Positions 28,758-39,388 are shown, numbered from the stretch's first letter. The stretch: DNA of 64,000 nt from Paenibacillus amylolyticus (GCF_029689945.1 NZ_CP121451.1:992001-1056000); one strand, 5' to 3'. Numbers and translations are program-made. Notes: generated from the letters alone by a model not told the origin.

Positions 28758-28963
28758 TCTTGTTCATCGCTTGCTGTCTCTGTAATCACACGTAACAACG
28801 CGGACACCAACAAATCGTGACCTATATGTATACGCCGTGTACCTGCGAGCTTAACCGAATCCCAATGATTCCTAAGATGCCGCCCTGCCACCAAGCGCAC
28901 GATGCGCTTTTGTTTTCTGCTAAATAAACTCAATACTGAATATATCTTATTCCGATCAAAAAG

Positions 28964-28994
28964 AAAAGAGAGCCATAAGACATGGCTCTCTTTT
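28964..28994 (-). terminator. Terminator after spoVG
   Basis: AAAAGAGAGCCAT / ATGGCTCTCTTTT with a 5-base loop; symmetrical A and T tracts could make it work both ways. Confidence 0.9.
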
Positions 28995-29016
28995 CCTTCG
29001 AACCCCAATAATGTTC

Positions 29017-29301
29017 TCAGGCACCTTCTTCAATGACTTCTTCCTCAGTTGCCGCACGATCGTATTCAGTCAAAACTGCTGCCTGAATCTTCTCACGCGT
29101 ACCGGAAGAGATCGGGTGGGCGATATCACGGAACTCTCCATCAGGAGTACGTTTGCTCGGCATAGCAACAAACATTCCGTTGTTACCATCAATGACACGA
29201 ATGTCATGAACGACGAATTCGTTATCGATGGTAATGGATGCGATAGCCTTCATTCTCCCCTCCGAGTTAACACGGCGGAGTCTGACATCCGTAATTTGCA
29301 T
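29017..29301 (-). CDS. spoVG: RNA/DNA-binding regulator SpoVG
   Basis: Nucleic-acid-binding protein affecting septation and stationary-phase genes. 94 residues, near identical in pattern to the family: [56 protein letters not shown]. The ATG at 29301 gives the normal start MQITDVRL; an upstream GTG at 29316 lacks spacing to a site. The ridA (yabJ) gene that often stands between purR and spoVG is missing. Transcribed from a sigma-H-type promoter. Confidence 0.96.
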   Translation of the reverse strand: MQITDVRLRRVNSEGRMKAIASITIDNEFVVHDIRVIDGNNGMFVAMPSKRTPDGEFRDIAHPISSGTREKIQAAVLTEYDRAATEEEVIEEGA

Positions 29302-29342
29302 GTGTGTGTTCACCACCTTTTTCCATCAGAACTTGGTGTATA

Positions 29343-29370
29343 ATTCCACACAGCATATACGAACTCCTTC
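29343..29370 (-). promoter_or_regulatory. Sigma-H promoter of spoVG
   Basis: Minus strand AAGGAGTT (ending at 29362) and GTGGAAT (29343-29349), 12 bases apart; the consensus is RnAGGAwWW, 11-12 bases, RnnGAAT. spoVG is a classic sigma-H gene. Confidence 0.7.
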
Positions 29371-29384
29371 TTTTTATAACCATA

Positions 29385-29415
29385 AAAACTTCCTAATTTC
29401 AGGAATTTTTTTATT
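29385..29415 (-). terminator. Weak terminator after purR
   Basis: TTCCT / AGGAA hairpin with GTTTTTAT on the minus strand and a T7 run on the plus strand. Confidence 0.5.
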
Positions 29416-29489
29416 TAATACACAATTCGACAACGTTAGTGCCAGGTCGATGGAAAAGACCTTTTACCGACATCACATTCGTCATCTTT

Positions 29490-30317
29490 CTACAGGTCGA
29501 AATAGTTGCCAGGCTTGACGGAAATCTGTCTGCTCTTGGCATCAACCGCTGTCAGCTTCGCCAGAGATACGTAATCAGTCAGCAGACGTTCCTCTGAATC
29601 TACAGAACCAGATTCCACCAGTACCCCTACCCCGGCAACTGTAGCATTAAACTCGGCCAAAAGATCGATCATTCCTTGCACCGTACCCCCAGCCTTCATG
29701 AAGTCATCCACAATAAGTACTCTGGAATGCTCACGCATCGCCCTACGAGAGAGGGACATGGTATGCAGACTTTTATGGGACCCGGATACATAATTGATAC
29801 TTACGGCCGATCCTTCTGTAGCCTGATGGTCCCTGCGTACGAGCACGACAGGCAGGTTGAGCTGGGCACCGGTCGCATAAGCCAGTGGAATTCCTTTGGT
29901 CTCTACCGTCATAACCACATCAATATTCATATTGCCAAAGGCCGTTGCAAAGATCTTGCCGGCTTCATTCATCAATGCGGGCTGACCAAGCAAGTCGGAC
30001 ATGTACAGGTATTCTCCAGGCAAGATCCGATCCGGTTGCGCGAGCTGGGTCGAGAGCCGCTCCGCAAATGCAAGTGCCAGTTCTCGGGATACCTTCGGAA
30101 TCCATCTTACTCCCCCGGCTGCTCCAGCCAGAGTATGCAGTTCTCCTGACCCACCTTCTTCGAACACTTCCTTAATAATCGCCAAATCTTCACTAATTGA
30201 AGACTTTGCGGCTCCATAGCGTTCGGCAAATGTGGTGAGCGGAATAACCGTATGCGGTCTGGACAATAAGTATTGCGTCATTTCAACCAGCCTTGCGCTT
30301 CGTTTTAACTTCTTCAC
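29490..30317 (-). CDS. purR: Pur operon repressor PurR
   Basis: PRPP-responsive repressor of purine genes. 275 residues: an N-terminal winged helix (residues 1-75, KRSARLVEMTQYLLSRPHTV) and a type I phosphoribosyltransferase-like effector domain with VLIVDDFMKAGGTVQGM, the PRPP motif. Length is normal. The start is GTG 30317 with GAGG about 10 bases upstream. Together with prs and hprT it forms the PRPP/purine theme of the region. Confidence 0.96.
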   Translation of the reverse strand: MKKLKRSARLVEMTQYLLSRPHTVIPLTTFAERYGAAKSSISEDLAIIKEVFEEGGSGELHTLAGAAGGVRWIPKVSRELALAFAERLSTQLAQPDRILPGEYLYMSDLLGQPALMNEAGKIFATAFGNMNIDVVMTVETKGIPLAYATGAQLNLPVVLVRRDHQATEGSAVSINYVSGSHKSLHTMSLSRRAMREHSRVLIVDDFMKAGGTVQGMIDLLAEFNATVAGVGVLVESGSVDSEERLLTDYVSLAKLTAVDAKSRQISVKPGNYFDL

Positions 30318-30414
30318 AGAGATCCATCCTCACGATCACGGAAACATCCAAATCCGAATAATTATTTAAAAATATACCACCTTTATACGTGTTTGTACAT
30401 TATAAAAGCGAATT

Positions 30415-31278
30415 TTACGTCAACATACGTACAGCATACACTTCTTTGCAGAAACCACGCAGACCATTATATATCCGGGCAACCTTGGATTCCTTGGAGA
30501 CCAGTCCAAACACCGTTGGACCGCTGCCGGACATCAACACGCCGTCTGCACCCAACCGAATCATGGCATCCTTCAAATGCTGAACTTCCGGATACAGCTT
30601 CAACGTTACATCTTCAAGTACATTGCCCATCTGGTTACACACTTCCGTAAAGGATTGGTTGCGAATCGCCTGCTCCATTTTAGCCGCACTTGGATGACGA
30701 ACAATCTTATCACTGCGGAAACGTCCGTACACATCGGCTGTAGACACATTGATTGGAGGCTTGGCCAGAATTACCCAGCATTGCGGCGGATTAGGCATAG
30801 GGGCCAACTTCTCACCACGACCTGTAGCGAGTGCAGTCCCTCCTGTGATACAGAATGGAACATCCGAACCGAGTTCAGCTCCAAGCTCCTGCAGTTCGTG
30901 ATCCGGTATATCAAGTCGCCACAGACGATTCAATCCGCGCAGAGCGGCTGCTGCATCACCGCTGCCTCCGGCAAGTCCGGCTGCAACTGGAATCTTTTTA
31001 TCCAGATGAATATGGACGCCCGTACGCACGTTATAGCGCTCCTTAATCAGTCTGGCTGCCTGGAAAGCCAGATTCTTCTCATCCAGCGGGATATAACCCG
31101 CCTGACTGGAGATGAAAATGGTATCGCGCGGCAGCTCCGACATTTCCAGCCGATCAGCCAGATCAACCATGGTCATGATCATTTCAACTTCATGGAATCC
31201 ATCGCTTCTTTTATGTAAAACGTCCAGCATCAAATTAATTTTAGCAGGCGCTTTTTCGTAAATTTTCAAGACGTTCAC
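30415..31278 (-). CDS. ispE: 4-(cytidine-5'-diphospho)-2-C-methyl-D-erythritol kinase
   Basis: GHMP-family kinase of the MEP route to isoprenoids. 287 residues: [15 protein letters not shown] near the start, the ATP loop [20 protein letters not shown] near residues 95-114, and the C-terminal [12 protein letters not shown]. The GTG at 31278 is supported by GGTGAGG 5 bases upstream. Follows sspF and precedes purR as in B. subtilis. Confidence 0.96.
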   Translation of the reverse strand: MNVLKIYEKAPAKINLMLDVLHKRSDGFHEVEMIMTMVDLADRLEMSELPRDTIFISSQAGYIPLDEKNLAFQAARLIKERYNVRTGVHIHLDKKIPVAAGLAGGSGDAAAALRGLNRLWRLDIPDHELQELGAELGSDVPFCITGGTALATGRGEKLAPMPNPPQCWVILAKPPINVSTADVYGRFRSDKIVRHPSAAKMEQAIRNQSFTEVCNQMGNVLEDVTLKLYPEVQHLKDAMIRLGADGVLMSGSGPTVFGLVSKESKVARIYNGLRGFCKEVYAVRMLT

Positions 31279-31362
31279 CCGTCCTCACCTTTTCCCTAAG
31301 ACAACTTAACATATTATATCAAAATGGGGCTGTCAAGTCATTTCTATTCCGCATCTAAGGGG

Positions 31363-31397
31363 AAAAGCGGGGGTGTCCCTGAAGGATTTCCCCGCTC
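31363..31397 (-). terminator. Terminator after sspF
   Basis: Minus-strand AGCGGGG / CCCCGCT stem followed by TTTTCCCC, about 20 bases past the sspF stop. Confidence 0.75.
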
Positions 31398-31417
31398 TTC
31401 AGTCTGCTTGAACCGGA

Positions 31418-31594
31418 TTAGGATTTGCGCGCAGCCTGCTCAGCAAGTTGAATTGCACGTTTCACCATGTTTCCTGCATCCTTGGCTTTAATTCCGCCCC
31501 ATCCTTCCTGTTGGACCGTATCATAGAAACCCAGGTCTTTCGCCAGCTCATTCTTCAGATCCTCTGACATGACACTTCTTCTTCTGCGACTCAT
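31418..31594 (-). CDS. sspF: Small acid-soluble spore protein SspF (alpha/beta type)
   Basis: 58-residue DNA-protecting spore protein. The reading ATG-AGT-CGC gives [20 protein letters not shown], then [19 protein letters not shown], and [19 protein letters not shown]. It has the SASP motif [16 protein letters not shown] with Lys variants. GAGGAGGAGG precedes the ATG at 31594. The order veg-sspF-ispE is that of B. subtilis. A sigma-G-type promoter stands upstream. Confidence 0.95.
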   Translation of the reverse strand: MSRRRRSVMSEDLKNELAKDLGFYDTVQQEGWGGIKAKDAGNMVKRAIQLAEQAARKS

Positions 31595-31719
31595 GAACCA
31601 TCCTCCTCCTCGTATCCGTCATGATGTGATGAGTCCGTTCACGTTTTAGACAACATGTCCCAGGTAGAGTTCAGTTTTTCTGCCTAATGCTTAAGAAACT
31701 GCCCCTTCGCCTGTTCAAT

Positions 31720-31750
31720 TAGTATGCCGCGACCGTTACTCGCTCATTCC
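31720..31750 (-). promoter_or_regulatory. Sigma-G-type promoter of sspF
   Basis: Minus strand -35 GGAATG (31745-31750), 18-base spacer, perfect -10 CATACTA (31720-31726). It fits forespore expression of SASP genes. Confidence 0.65.
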
Positions 31751-31801
31751 TGACGAAGTATGGTTAACCTCAAAGGAAGATTTGTTGATGTTGTAAAATA
31801 A

Positions 31802-31834
31802 CAAAAAGCGATCCGCCTTGAGGGGCGAATCGCC
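31802..31834 (-). terminator. Terminator after veg
   Basis: Minus-strand GCGATtCGCC / GGCGgATCGC hairpin followed by TTTTTG. Confidence 0.85.
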
Positions 31835-31847
31835 TGTAAAACGATAC

Positions 31848-32123
31848 TTACGTCTCCATGTAGGAGCTATGTGTCTGGCTGCCCGGGTCAAAAACCATGA
31901 CTTCCACAGACTCCGTAAGTATATCCGCATAACTATAAGATACTCGCTTGAAGGTTTCTTGTTCTTCATCAAGCTTAACAATAAAAACAGAAGGGTACGT
32001 TTCTTCCAATACACCAGTACGCTCAATGGTCTTACGGCGGCCACCATTAGCCCGCAGCATAATTTTCTGACCAATATGTGCATCGAGATTGCGTTTGATA
32101 TCCAACAGCGTGTTTTTAGCCAT
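31848..32123 (-). CDS. veg: Veg protein
   Basis: 91-residue small beta-barrel-like protein, abundant in growing cells and linked to biofilm and sporulation control. Family pattern: [59 protein letters not shown] precedes the ATG at 32123. Two near-consensus promoters drive it. Confidence 0.96.
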   Translation of the reverse strand: MAKNTLLDIKRNLDAHIGQKIMLRANGGRRKTIERTGVLEETYPSVFIVKLDEEQETFKRVSYSYADILTESVEVMVFDPGSQTHSSYMET

Positions 32124-32150
32124 TGTCGACGACCACCTCTTTTCTTGTCC

Positions 32151-32179
32151 ATTATACCGGATTTTACAGTCATTGTCAA
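32151..32179 (-). promoter_or_regulatory. veg promoter, proximal
   Basis: Perfect TTGACA (32174-32179) and perfect TATAAT (32151-32156), 17 bases apart. Confidence 0.9.
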
Positions 32180-32192
32180 ATCAAAACTAATT

Positions 32193-32222
32193 ATTATATC
32201 AGCATCAAAAAGTTGTTGTCAA
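32193..32222 (-). promoter_or_regulatory. veg promoter, distal
   Basis: Perfect TTGACA (32217-32222) and perfect TATAAT (32193-32198), 18 bases apart, 40 bases upstream of the proximal promoter. Confidence 0.85.
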
Positions 32223-32238
32223 TGAATTTTTTTGCAAA

Positions 32239-32262
32239 CAAAAAAAGCCCCAAATTGGGACT
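32239..32262 (-). terminator. Terminator after yabG
   Basis: Minus-strand AGTCCCAA / TTGGGGCT hairpin followed by a T7 run; shields veg promoters from yabG transcription. Confidence 0.85.
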
Positions 32263-32276
32263 TTAAATGGCCTACA

Positions 32277-33172
32277 TCACACTGCCGACGGGTTCACTTT
32301 TAGCGTAGATAAATCATTCAGCCCTGGCAGACCTACCCGGTAACTCCCCCGTGTCTCGACACCACCCACACCTTGGCTGCCACTGATGGTATTGTGCAGG
32401 ACATCACTCATGTTAACCGTATCCCGCACAGATGTGAAGGAAGCCTTGGCTGCCACATAGACCGGATCAAGTGCATGAATGAGAATTCGGCCTGGAGAGC
32501 TGGCAAAATTCGCTCCAGCGCGCAGCAGTGCCTCAAAATGGGACTGACAGGCACCTGCCACAATAGTGAGTGCGTCCAGATGACGTTCATATTGCCTAGC
32601 CACCTGAATGGCGGCCACAAAATTTTGCGAGTTCTTATAACTACCAAGACTATATAAGTCATAAGGCTGACGTGTCTTTAGCACCCCATCATGACCCGTA
32701 ATGACCACGATATCCGGACGCACTTTGGGTAATAAACGGTATAAGGTATCCGCCATTGCCGATTCATGGACATATTGTCCCTCTGCTGGCACACGAAGTT
32801 GCTCATAGAGATCCATACTTTTTTTCAAATAGTTCGGATCACCATCCAGATGAAGCACCTTTCCAGGCATTTCAAAATAAGCCGGTTCCTGCTGAGCAGA
32901 CCAATCCTGTGCCAGACCTTCACGATTCCGCTCAGCCTGTTCCATACGATTCTGCTGCAGACGGGACAGGGTCTGATGAGCTTTAATATGCGCCTGCCTT
33001 GTCTTCGCGCTTTGTGGTTCGTAGGGAACCTGTATCAAGTCGTCCACCGGGGAATCGGCAAGAGCTGGAACTCAGTCCCTTTAATGACCGCAGCATCCAA
33101 CTGGAGGCCTTCCACCCGAAAAGTCACATCGCCGCCGTATGACTTCCGAACGACCAAGTCTCCGATATTCAT
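32277..33172 (-). CDS. yabG: Sporulation-specific protease YabG (frameshifted)
   Basis: Processes spore coat proteins in the mother cell. The main part contains FEMPGKVLHLDGDPNYLKKS, VVITGHDG, AGACQSHFEALLRAGANFAS, SPGRILIHALDPVYVAAK and GGVETRG, all family signatures. The N-terminus MNIGDLVVRKSYGGDVTFRV starts at ATG 33172 (AGAGGTGAT 9 bases upstream) in another frame and joins at LLADSPVDDLIQVPY if one G is added at 33058-33059. Restored length is 298 residues (B. subtilis about 290). A sigma-K-like promoter precedes it. Confidence 0.92.
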
Positions 33173-33192
33173 CAACGTAATCACCTCTACCC

Positions 33193-33220
33193 CATCGTAT
33201 GGGCAGAGACCCGGTTTGGT
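33193..33220 (-). promoter_or_regulatory. Possible sigma-K promoter of yabG
   Basis: Minus strand ACC (33218-33220), 16 bases, CATACGATG (33193-33201); consensus AC and CATAnnnTA. One mismatch in the -10. yabG is known to depend on sigma-K. Confidence 0.4.
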
Positions 33221-33231
33221 TCATTCAAATT

Positions 33232-34682
<1,451 letters not shown>

Positions 34683-34706
34683 GTTCCATTTCTTCCTTTC
34701 TAACGC

Positions 34707-34731
34707 AAAAAGAAGAGGAATATCCTCTTCT
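34707..34731 (-). terminator. Terminator after rpfB
   Basis: Minus-strand GAAGAGGA / TCCTCTTC followed by TTTTTGC. A second hairpin with GGCGG/CCGCC ends lies at 34741-34771, nearer rpfB. Confidence 0.85.
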
Positions 34732-34836
34732 CTGCCAAACGGCGGGGAGACTGAAATCAGACCCCTCCGCCGCATATTCCGCATGAATCATTCATGCAAC
34801 TATTTTATAGCATTCCCATTTCAAAGTAAAACGATT

Positions 34837-36039
34837 TTAGTTCGCTTCCGGCTTTACCGGACCGATTACGTAGACCGTCTTGCCTTTCTTGCGTCCAAAA
34901 TTCAGGGCATGCTTCACACTGTCATAATAAACATCAATTTTATTGCCTTTAATGGCACCGCCTGTATCTTCCGCACGTCGGAAGCCCAGACCTTCGATAT
35001 ATACCCACCAGCCAATTGGAATGACTTTGGGATCAACCGCGATGGTGCGCCCTTCCGTTACACGAGTACCGGAAGCTGTTTTCGTGCCAATGCCAGGCTC
35101 TTCGGAAGAGTAGGCAGTCATGGATACATTTTTAAGTACTTTGGAGTATTTAAAAGAAGTCCCGGATACGGTAATCACTTTGCTGCCCGAGGCAGATGTT
35201 TTCTTCGAGTTCGTTGTTGTAGCCTTTTTGGTTGTTGAAGTTTGAGCCGATACGGTCTGAATCTCAGGTTTTTTCACGACCGGTTTTGCTTTGGTGCCGA
35301 CAGCGATCACTTTATCTACACGATTATTCGCGACAGATTTGCCGACCATTTTTTTGGAGACCAATTCTCCATCCTGAAATACCTTTTCGATGTGCTGTAC
35401 AAGTGTACCTTCTTTGCCGTTCACAACGACACGGTTATCCCCTTTGTACAAGCTAGGGTCAGCCGTTTTAATTACTTTGTAAGCGATCGGTTGTTCTACA
35501 TCCACTGTACGCTTTGTTACACGCACTACACGGATCTTCATATCCGCTTTGATCGCAGTTCCAAGCGCCGGATACACTTTATCATTGTTCTCAACTTGAA
35601 TACCTGATTTTTGAATTGCATCTTCTACCGATGAATCCGTTGTATACAGAGTCTTGGTGTCTCCGTCTGCCGTAATGTTGACTGGAACGGCCCGCTCAAT
35701 AACGATTCGGTCTCCATCTGTAATCGCCCCATTCATGGACATGGATACCTTGTCGTGAGGGCTGACTGTGATCGACTGCTCCTCCAGCATTTCCTGAAGC
35801 ATTCCTGTACGAGTCTCTACCACCTGAGCTTTGCCATCAATAACCAGCGAAATTTGTTTCCCGGCCTGACCGTAAACGACTAACAAGATCATGATTGTAA
35901 GCGCAATTGAGAAAATCGCGATCAATGCCATTTGACGCATGTTCTCATGCTTCCACCGCAACGCGAAAGACTTACTGGATGATCGTGACTCATGGGTCTC
36001 TTCTGGTTGGAATGTGCCCACTTCTCCGTCCTCCTTCAT
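34837..36039 (-). CDS. yabE: Cell-wall-active RpfB/YabE-type protein (DUF348, G5, 3D domains)
   Basis: Secreted or membrane-anchored muralytic factor related to resuscitation-promoting factors. 400 residues: a cytosolic N-terminus of about 35 residues, one membrane helix (ALIAIFSIALTIMILLVVYG), two or three DUF348 repeats (VVETRTGMLQEMLEEQSITV, LYTTDSSVEDAIQKSGIQV), a G5 domain near 180-255, a Ser/Thr/Lys linker, and a C-terminal 3D lytic domain with TASGTRVTEGRTIAVDP and EDTGGAIKGNKIDVYYDS. The ATG at 36039 is chosen; GAGG lies 3 bases before. A c-di-AMP riboswitch and terminator lie 180-510 bases upstream, so c-di-AMP should lower its expression. Confidence 0.92.
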   Translation of the reverse strand: MKEDGEVGTFQPEETHESRSSSKSFALRWKHENMRQMALIAIFSIALTIMILLVVYGQAGKQISLVIDGKAQVVETRTGMLQEMLEEQSITVSPHDKVSMSMNGAITDGDRIVIERAVPVNITADGDTKTLYTTDSSVEDAIQKSGIQVENNDKVYPALGTAIKADMKIRVVRVTKRTVDVEQPIAYKVIKTADPSLYKGDNRVVVNGKEGTLVQHIEKVFQDGELVSKKMVGKSVANNRVDKVIAVGTKAKPVVKKPEIQTVSAQTSTTKKATTTNSKKTSASGSKVITVSGTSFKYSKVLKNVSMTAYSSEEPGIGTKTASGTRVTEGRTIAVDPKVIPIGWWVYIEGLGFRRAEDTGGAIKGNKIDVYYDSVKHALNFGRKKGKTVYVIGPVKPEAN

Positions 36040-36217
36040 AGCCTCGCCGTCTAAAGTAATAATGCATGATGTCTTTGACGTGACTATACCAAATTTTCTA
36101 CAGAACACAGATCGGACCAACATAATCCGGTTCTGCACCATGAATCAATCTTCGCAACATGATGTCATCCTCCTGAATACCTACCGTATGATGACAACAT
36201 TTCTTTTATTCAAAAAC

Positions 36218-36262
36218 AAAAAAGCCAAAGAAAGAGTGTAAGAGGAACTCTTTCGTGGCTTC
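36218..36262 (-). terminator. Expression-platform terminator of the c-di-AMP riboswitch
   Basis: Minus-strand GCCacGAAAGAG / CTCTTTCttTGGC hairpin with a 12-base loop followed by TTTTTTG. It lies directly 3' of the aptamer and 180 bases before yabE. Confidence 0.85.
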
Positions 36263-36284
36263 CGAATGATTTTGAATATCGGAA

Positions 36285-36548
36285 ATTCATGCACGAGGTT
36301 GCCTCTCTTTTCCGCTTGCGAGGTTAGCTGTCGGGTTCGGGCGAAAGAGAGCCGCCCTATCTTGGGTCACCCGCTCATGGCGGACGCCCTTGAATTCACC
36401 CCGAGACCCAAAGAAGAAATCAAATACGGCTTCGCAGTTCCCTCAGCTGCTTTTGGGTCAGCGAACGTTGCGCATCGGCCAAATACACCGATGTTTAAGC
36501 CCTATTGGTTCCCCCGCTCTCCGTTAACGGAGACTCAGCGAGACTGAT
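36285..36548 (-). ncRNA. c-di-AMP riboswitch (ydaO/yuaA class)
   Basis: The minus strand shows the conserved blocks of this aptamer in order: GAGCGGGGGAACCAA, GGGGTGAATTC, GCCCGAACCCGACAGCTAAC and CCTCGCAAGCGG followed by AAGAGAGG. c-di-AMP binding would favour the downstream terminator and turn yabE off. The segment between the GGGGGAACC and GGGGTGAATTC blocks is about 105 bases, longer than in the B. subtilis examples I know, and probably forms an extended stem. A plus-strand open frame of 93 codons over this stretch is a shadow. Confidence 0.9.
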
Positions 36549-36638
36549 TCATGAAAGTAATGTTGTTTCATCGGAAAGTGTCCCTTTGTTCATCCCCGAA
36601 CATCTGTCCAATTTTCCGCACAACAATTCACTGAAAAG

Positions 36639-36668
36639 ATGATATCCTGTTTTGATGCATGTTGTAAA
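36639..36668 (-). promoter_or_regulatory. Sigma-A promoter of the riboswitch-yabE transcript
   Basis: Minus strand TTTACA (36663-36668), 18 bases, TATCAT (36639-36644). A start near 36630 would leave about 80 bases before the aptamer. No gene is seen in 36549-36790. Confidence 0.55.
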
Positions 36669-36790
36669 GCGTTGATCAAGTACGTTTTTCTGAATATTTG
36701 GTTAAAATATTGTAATATTCTTGATTTATTTGGATCAAAGGGCAAATTAACTCCGCTTACCTGCCTTTTTCACCCCATTTACTCGTTTTT

Positions 36791-37560
36791 TTAACGAATT
36801 CCAAATCGTTCCATGGCATTTTTGGTGGTTATTGCAGCAATTTCCTCCACCGAAATGCCTTTAATTTCCGCAGCTGCCTCTGCAACCAGACGTACATGCG
36901 CTGTCTCATTTCGTTTCCCGCGATAAGGGTGAGGTGTCAAATACGGAGCATCGGTTTCGATGAAAAATCGGTCCATAGGAACCTTCGCCAGCACCTCTTT
37001 GGGTTGCTTTGCGTTTTGAATGTAATCGGTCCTCCGAAGGAGAGATGGAAGCCCATATCTAGACAACTTTTCGCTGTTTCCCAGCTGCCCGAGAACGAAT
37101 GCATCACACCACCAACTTCACTCGCCTTCTCTTCACGCAAAATTTTTACGATATCCTCATGTGCATCCCGATTATGGATGACAATCGGCATGTTCACTTC
37201 ACGTGCCAAAGCAATTTGTTGTCGTAATACGCGATGCTGTATTTCCTTCGGTGAAGTATCCCAGTGATAATCCAATCCAATCTCACCGATAGCAACCACT
37301 TTTTCATGCTTGCATAAAGATGCAATCCACTCCAGATCGCCCTCCTGCATTGTAATCGCATCGACGGGATGCCACCCTACAGCTGCATAAATAAAGTCAT
37401 ATGTCTCAGCAAGTTTCATTGTCGTTGGAATCGTCTCCCGGTTAAAGCCAATGTTGATCATGCGACCAACCCCTGCATCCACAGCACGCTGAATCATGTC
37501 CTCACGGTCCTCGTCGAATTGTGGTGCATCCAGATGTGTATGTGTGTCGAACAGCATCAT
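36791..37560 (-). CDS. tatD: TatD-family deoxyribonuclease (frameshifted)
   Basis: Metal-dependent amidohydrolase-fold nuclease. FDTHTHLDAPQFDEDR with the HxH pair, AVGWHPVD, GEIGLDYHWD with the bridging Glu, NMPIVIHNRDA, GVMHSFSGSWE, then after the shift MDRFFIETDAPYLTPHPYRG with the metal Asp. The frames join at GPITFKNAKQPKEVL if the A4 run (T4, 37014-37017 plus strand) had five A. Restored length is 256 residues, the family norm. ATG 37560 has AAGGGAG 9 bases upstream. The usual upstream neighbour metS is replaced by a YwfO-type gene. Confidence 0.93.
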
Positions 37561-37892
37561 GTTTGTATCTCCCTTCATGTCGAAATAACGACTATCTTCT
37601 GTTGAAAATTCAATTTGTAAAATTCAATAATTCATGGACTCCTACATAAAACATTTTGGGTAATCTGTTTATTACCTCATTCCGTTTGTTTCTTCACAAC
37701 TACAATATATAGAAGAAAGACGGATATTCGGATCTATATATTGCTGATTGTACCCATTTGGCCTGCTTATATTTACAAAATTATGTCGATCTACATATAC
37801 GCCCCATTAAAGCAGATTACTGTATCATGAAAAATAGCTCTTTTAGAAAGTCTTTTGATCCCGAAATTCTTCATTGGATTATACCCACAGGA
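37561..37892. other. Gap between the HD hydrolase gene and tatD
   Basis: 332 AT-rich bases without a convincing gene. Inverted copies of TACGCCCC and GGGGCGTA lie at about 37798 and 37905, the second just inside the 3' end of the HD gene. No clear terminator or promoter was found by eye. Confidence 0.4.
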
Positions 37893-39170
37893 TTACAAGA
37901 AATAGGGGCGTATGTGTGACGGCAATTCATGTATAATCGCATCCACCTTGTTTTGCGGGTAATACAAATGGTGTTTCCCTCGGTGAAGCCCGCTGATGGA
38001 ACGGACAATGTCAGATACTTCTGACAACTCACGTAACTTGTCCTGTCGATCCAGAAGAAGAATCTGCTTATCCGTGGATTCATCCGGACGAAACACATCA
38101 TACGGATTATCCGATGGAAAATCAATTTCAAGATCATATTCGGGATCGAGGCCCGCCTGTACAAAAGCTTCCCGAATCTCTTCCATCATGTTCAAGTCGA
38201 CCTGTTCAAGCTCTACATACTTATATAACTTGCGATCCATAAAACGTTCGCACAACTCACTCAGAACAGTATCGTCCTCCTTGCGCCACTGCGCAAATGC
38301 CGTTTGAATTAATGCTTCATCCAACTGCAAATATTCATCTACCGATAAGTCCCCTCCAAATAATTGAGGGAGTGGATCAATCATGAAGCGAAATTGAAAG
38401 CCATGCTGTATGAGCATCTTTGCTCGCTTGAATATTTGCCGCAATATAATCTCAGAACTGCGAGTTACCGGATGGAAGTAAATCTGCCAATACATCTGAT
38501 ACCGAGACATGAGGTAGTCCTCCACAGCATGCATGCCTGACTCCTTGACTACAATCCGTCCATGATAGGGACGCAGCATCCGAAGGATTCGATCAAGGTC
38601 AATCGTGCCGTAATTTACACCTGTGAAATAAGCATCCCTGAGCAAATAGTCCATGCGGTCTGCATCAAGCGGGCTGGTCACCAAGTTCACCACAATCGGT
38701 TTTTCGTACGTTTTCTGAATGACAGACGCGACTTTCTCAGGAAAATCAGGAGCATACCGTCTTAAGATCGCCCCTACTTCGGTATCCCCTGTAATAATGC
38801 GACAAGTCCAATCCTCGTGATTCATGTCAAAAGCTTCCTCGATGGAGTGAGAGAACGGCCCATGCCCGAGATCATGAAGTAGAGCTGCGCACAGAGCCAC
38901 AATTTTTTCTTCCTTCGGCCAATCCGAATAATGACTTCTTTCAAATTGAGAGATAATCTTGCGTGTAATCTCATAAACACCTAGTGAATGTGAGAACCGA
39001 CTATGCTCTGCTCCGTGAAAGGTGAGGTAAGAAGTACCCAGTTGACGGATCCGGCGTAAACGCTGAAATTCCGGGGTGTTAATTAACTGCCATATAACCG
39101 GATCTTGCACGTGGATATAATTATGTACCGGATCTTTAAACACTTTCTCTTCCGTTAAACGTTGTTCCAT
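37893..39170 (-). CDS. ywfO: HD-domain nucleotide phosphohydrolase, YwfO type
   Basis: SAMHD1-related HD hydrolase, 425 residues. HD motif residues appear in HGAEHSRFSHSLGVYE, LLHDLGHGPFSHSIEE and SPLDADRMDYLLRDA. B. subtilis YwfO has the same layout; dNTP or related nucleotide hydrolysis is the family expectation, not shown here. AAAGGAG precedes the ATG at 39170. It faces abrB divergently across 317 bases packed with Spo0A boxes, so control by Spo0A is plausible. Confidence 0.88.
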   Translation of the reverse strand: MEQRLTEEKVFKDPVHNYIHVQDPVIWQLINTPEFQRLRRIRQLGTSYLTFHGAEHSRFSHSLGVYEITRKIISQFERSHYSDWPKEEKIVALCAALLHDLGHGPFSHSIEEAFDMNHEDWTCRIITGDTEVGAILRRYAPDFPEKVASVIQKTYEKPIVVNLVTSPLDADRMDYLLRDAYFTGVNYGTIDLDRILRMLRPYHGRIVVKESGMHAVEDYLMSRYQMYWQIYFHPVTRSSEIILRQIFKRAKMLIQHGFQFRFMIDPLPQLFGGDLSVDEYLQLDEALIQTAFAQWRKEDDTVLSELCERFMDRKLYKYVELEQVDLNMMEEIREAFVQAGLDPEYDLEIDFPSDNPYDVFRPDESTDKQILLLDRQDKLRELSEVSDIVRSISGLHRGKHHLYYPQNKVDAIIHELPSHIRPYFL

Positions 39171-39231
39171 GTCGACTCACTCCTTTAATTTCTTTTATAT
39201 TAACGCTTTGAGCTCTGCGATTCATCTAAGA

Positions 39232-39291
39232 TTCGACACGTTATGACGAACTTTGTCGAATGTAGTAGTTTTGTCGTTTTCCAAATCGACA
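39232..39291. promoter_or_regulatory. Cluster of five Spo0A-box-like sites between ywfO and abrB
   Basis: TGTCGAA-type heptamers at 39232 (minus strand, perfect), 39244 (TGACGAA), 39254 (perfect), 39272 (TGTCGTT) and 39285 (minus strand, TGTCGAT). The sites at 39244 and 39254 are exactly 10 bases apart, the tandem spacing of known Spo0A dimer sites. They lie 60-120 bases upstream of ywfO and 100-160 upstream of the abrB promoter. Confidence 0.7.
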
Positions 39292-39388
39292 AAGCTGGCA
39301 TTGATGTTTAAATGTGAAAAATGGCTACCAATCCCTTACCACCAGTAACCTTGTGAAAAACAGCCTTAATTTTAAGCTAATTTTAAGG

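Noticed and set aside
36266..36547. Plus-strand open frame of 93 codons
   Set aside because: Lies entirely over the c-di-AMP riboswitch, whose conserved blocks explain the sequence.
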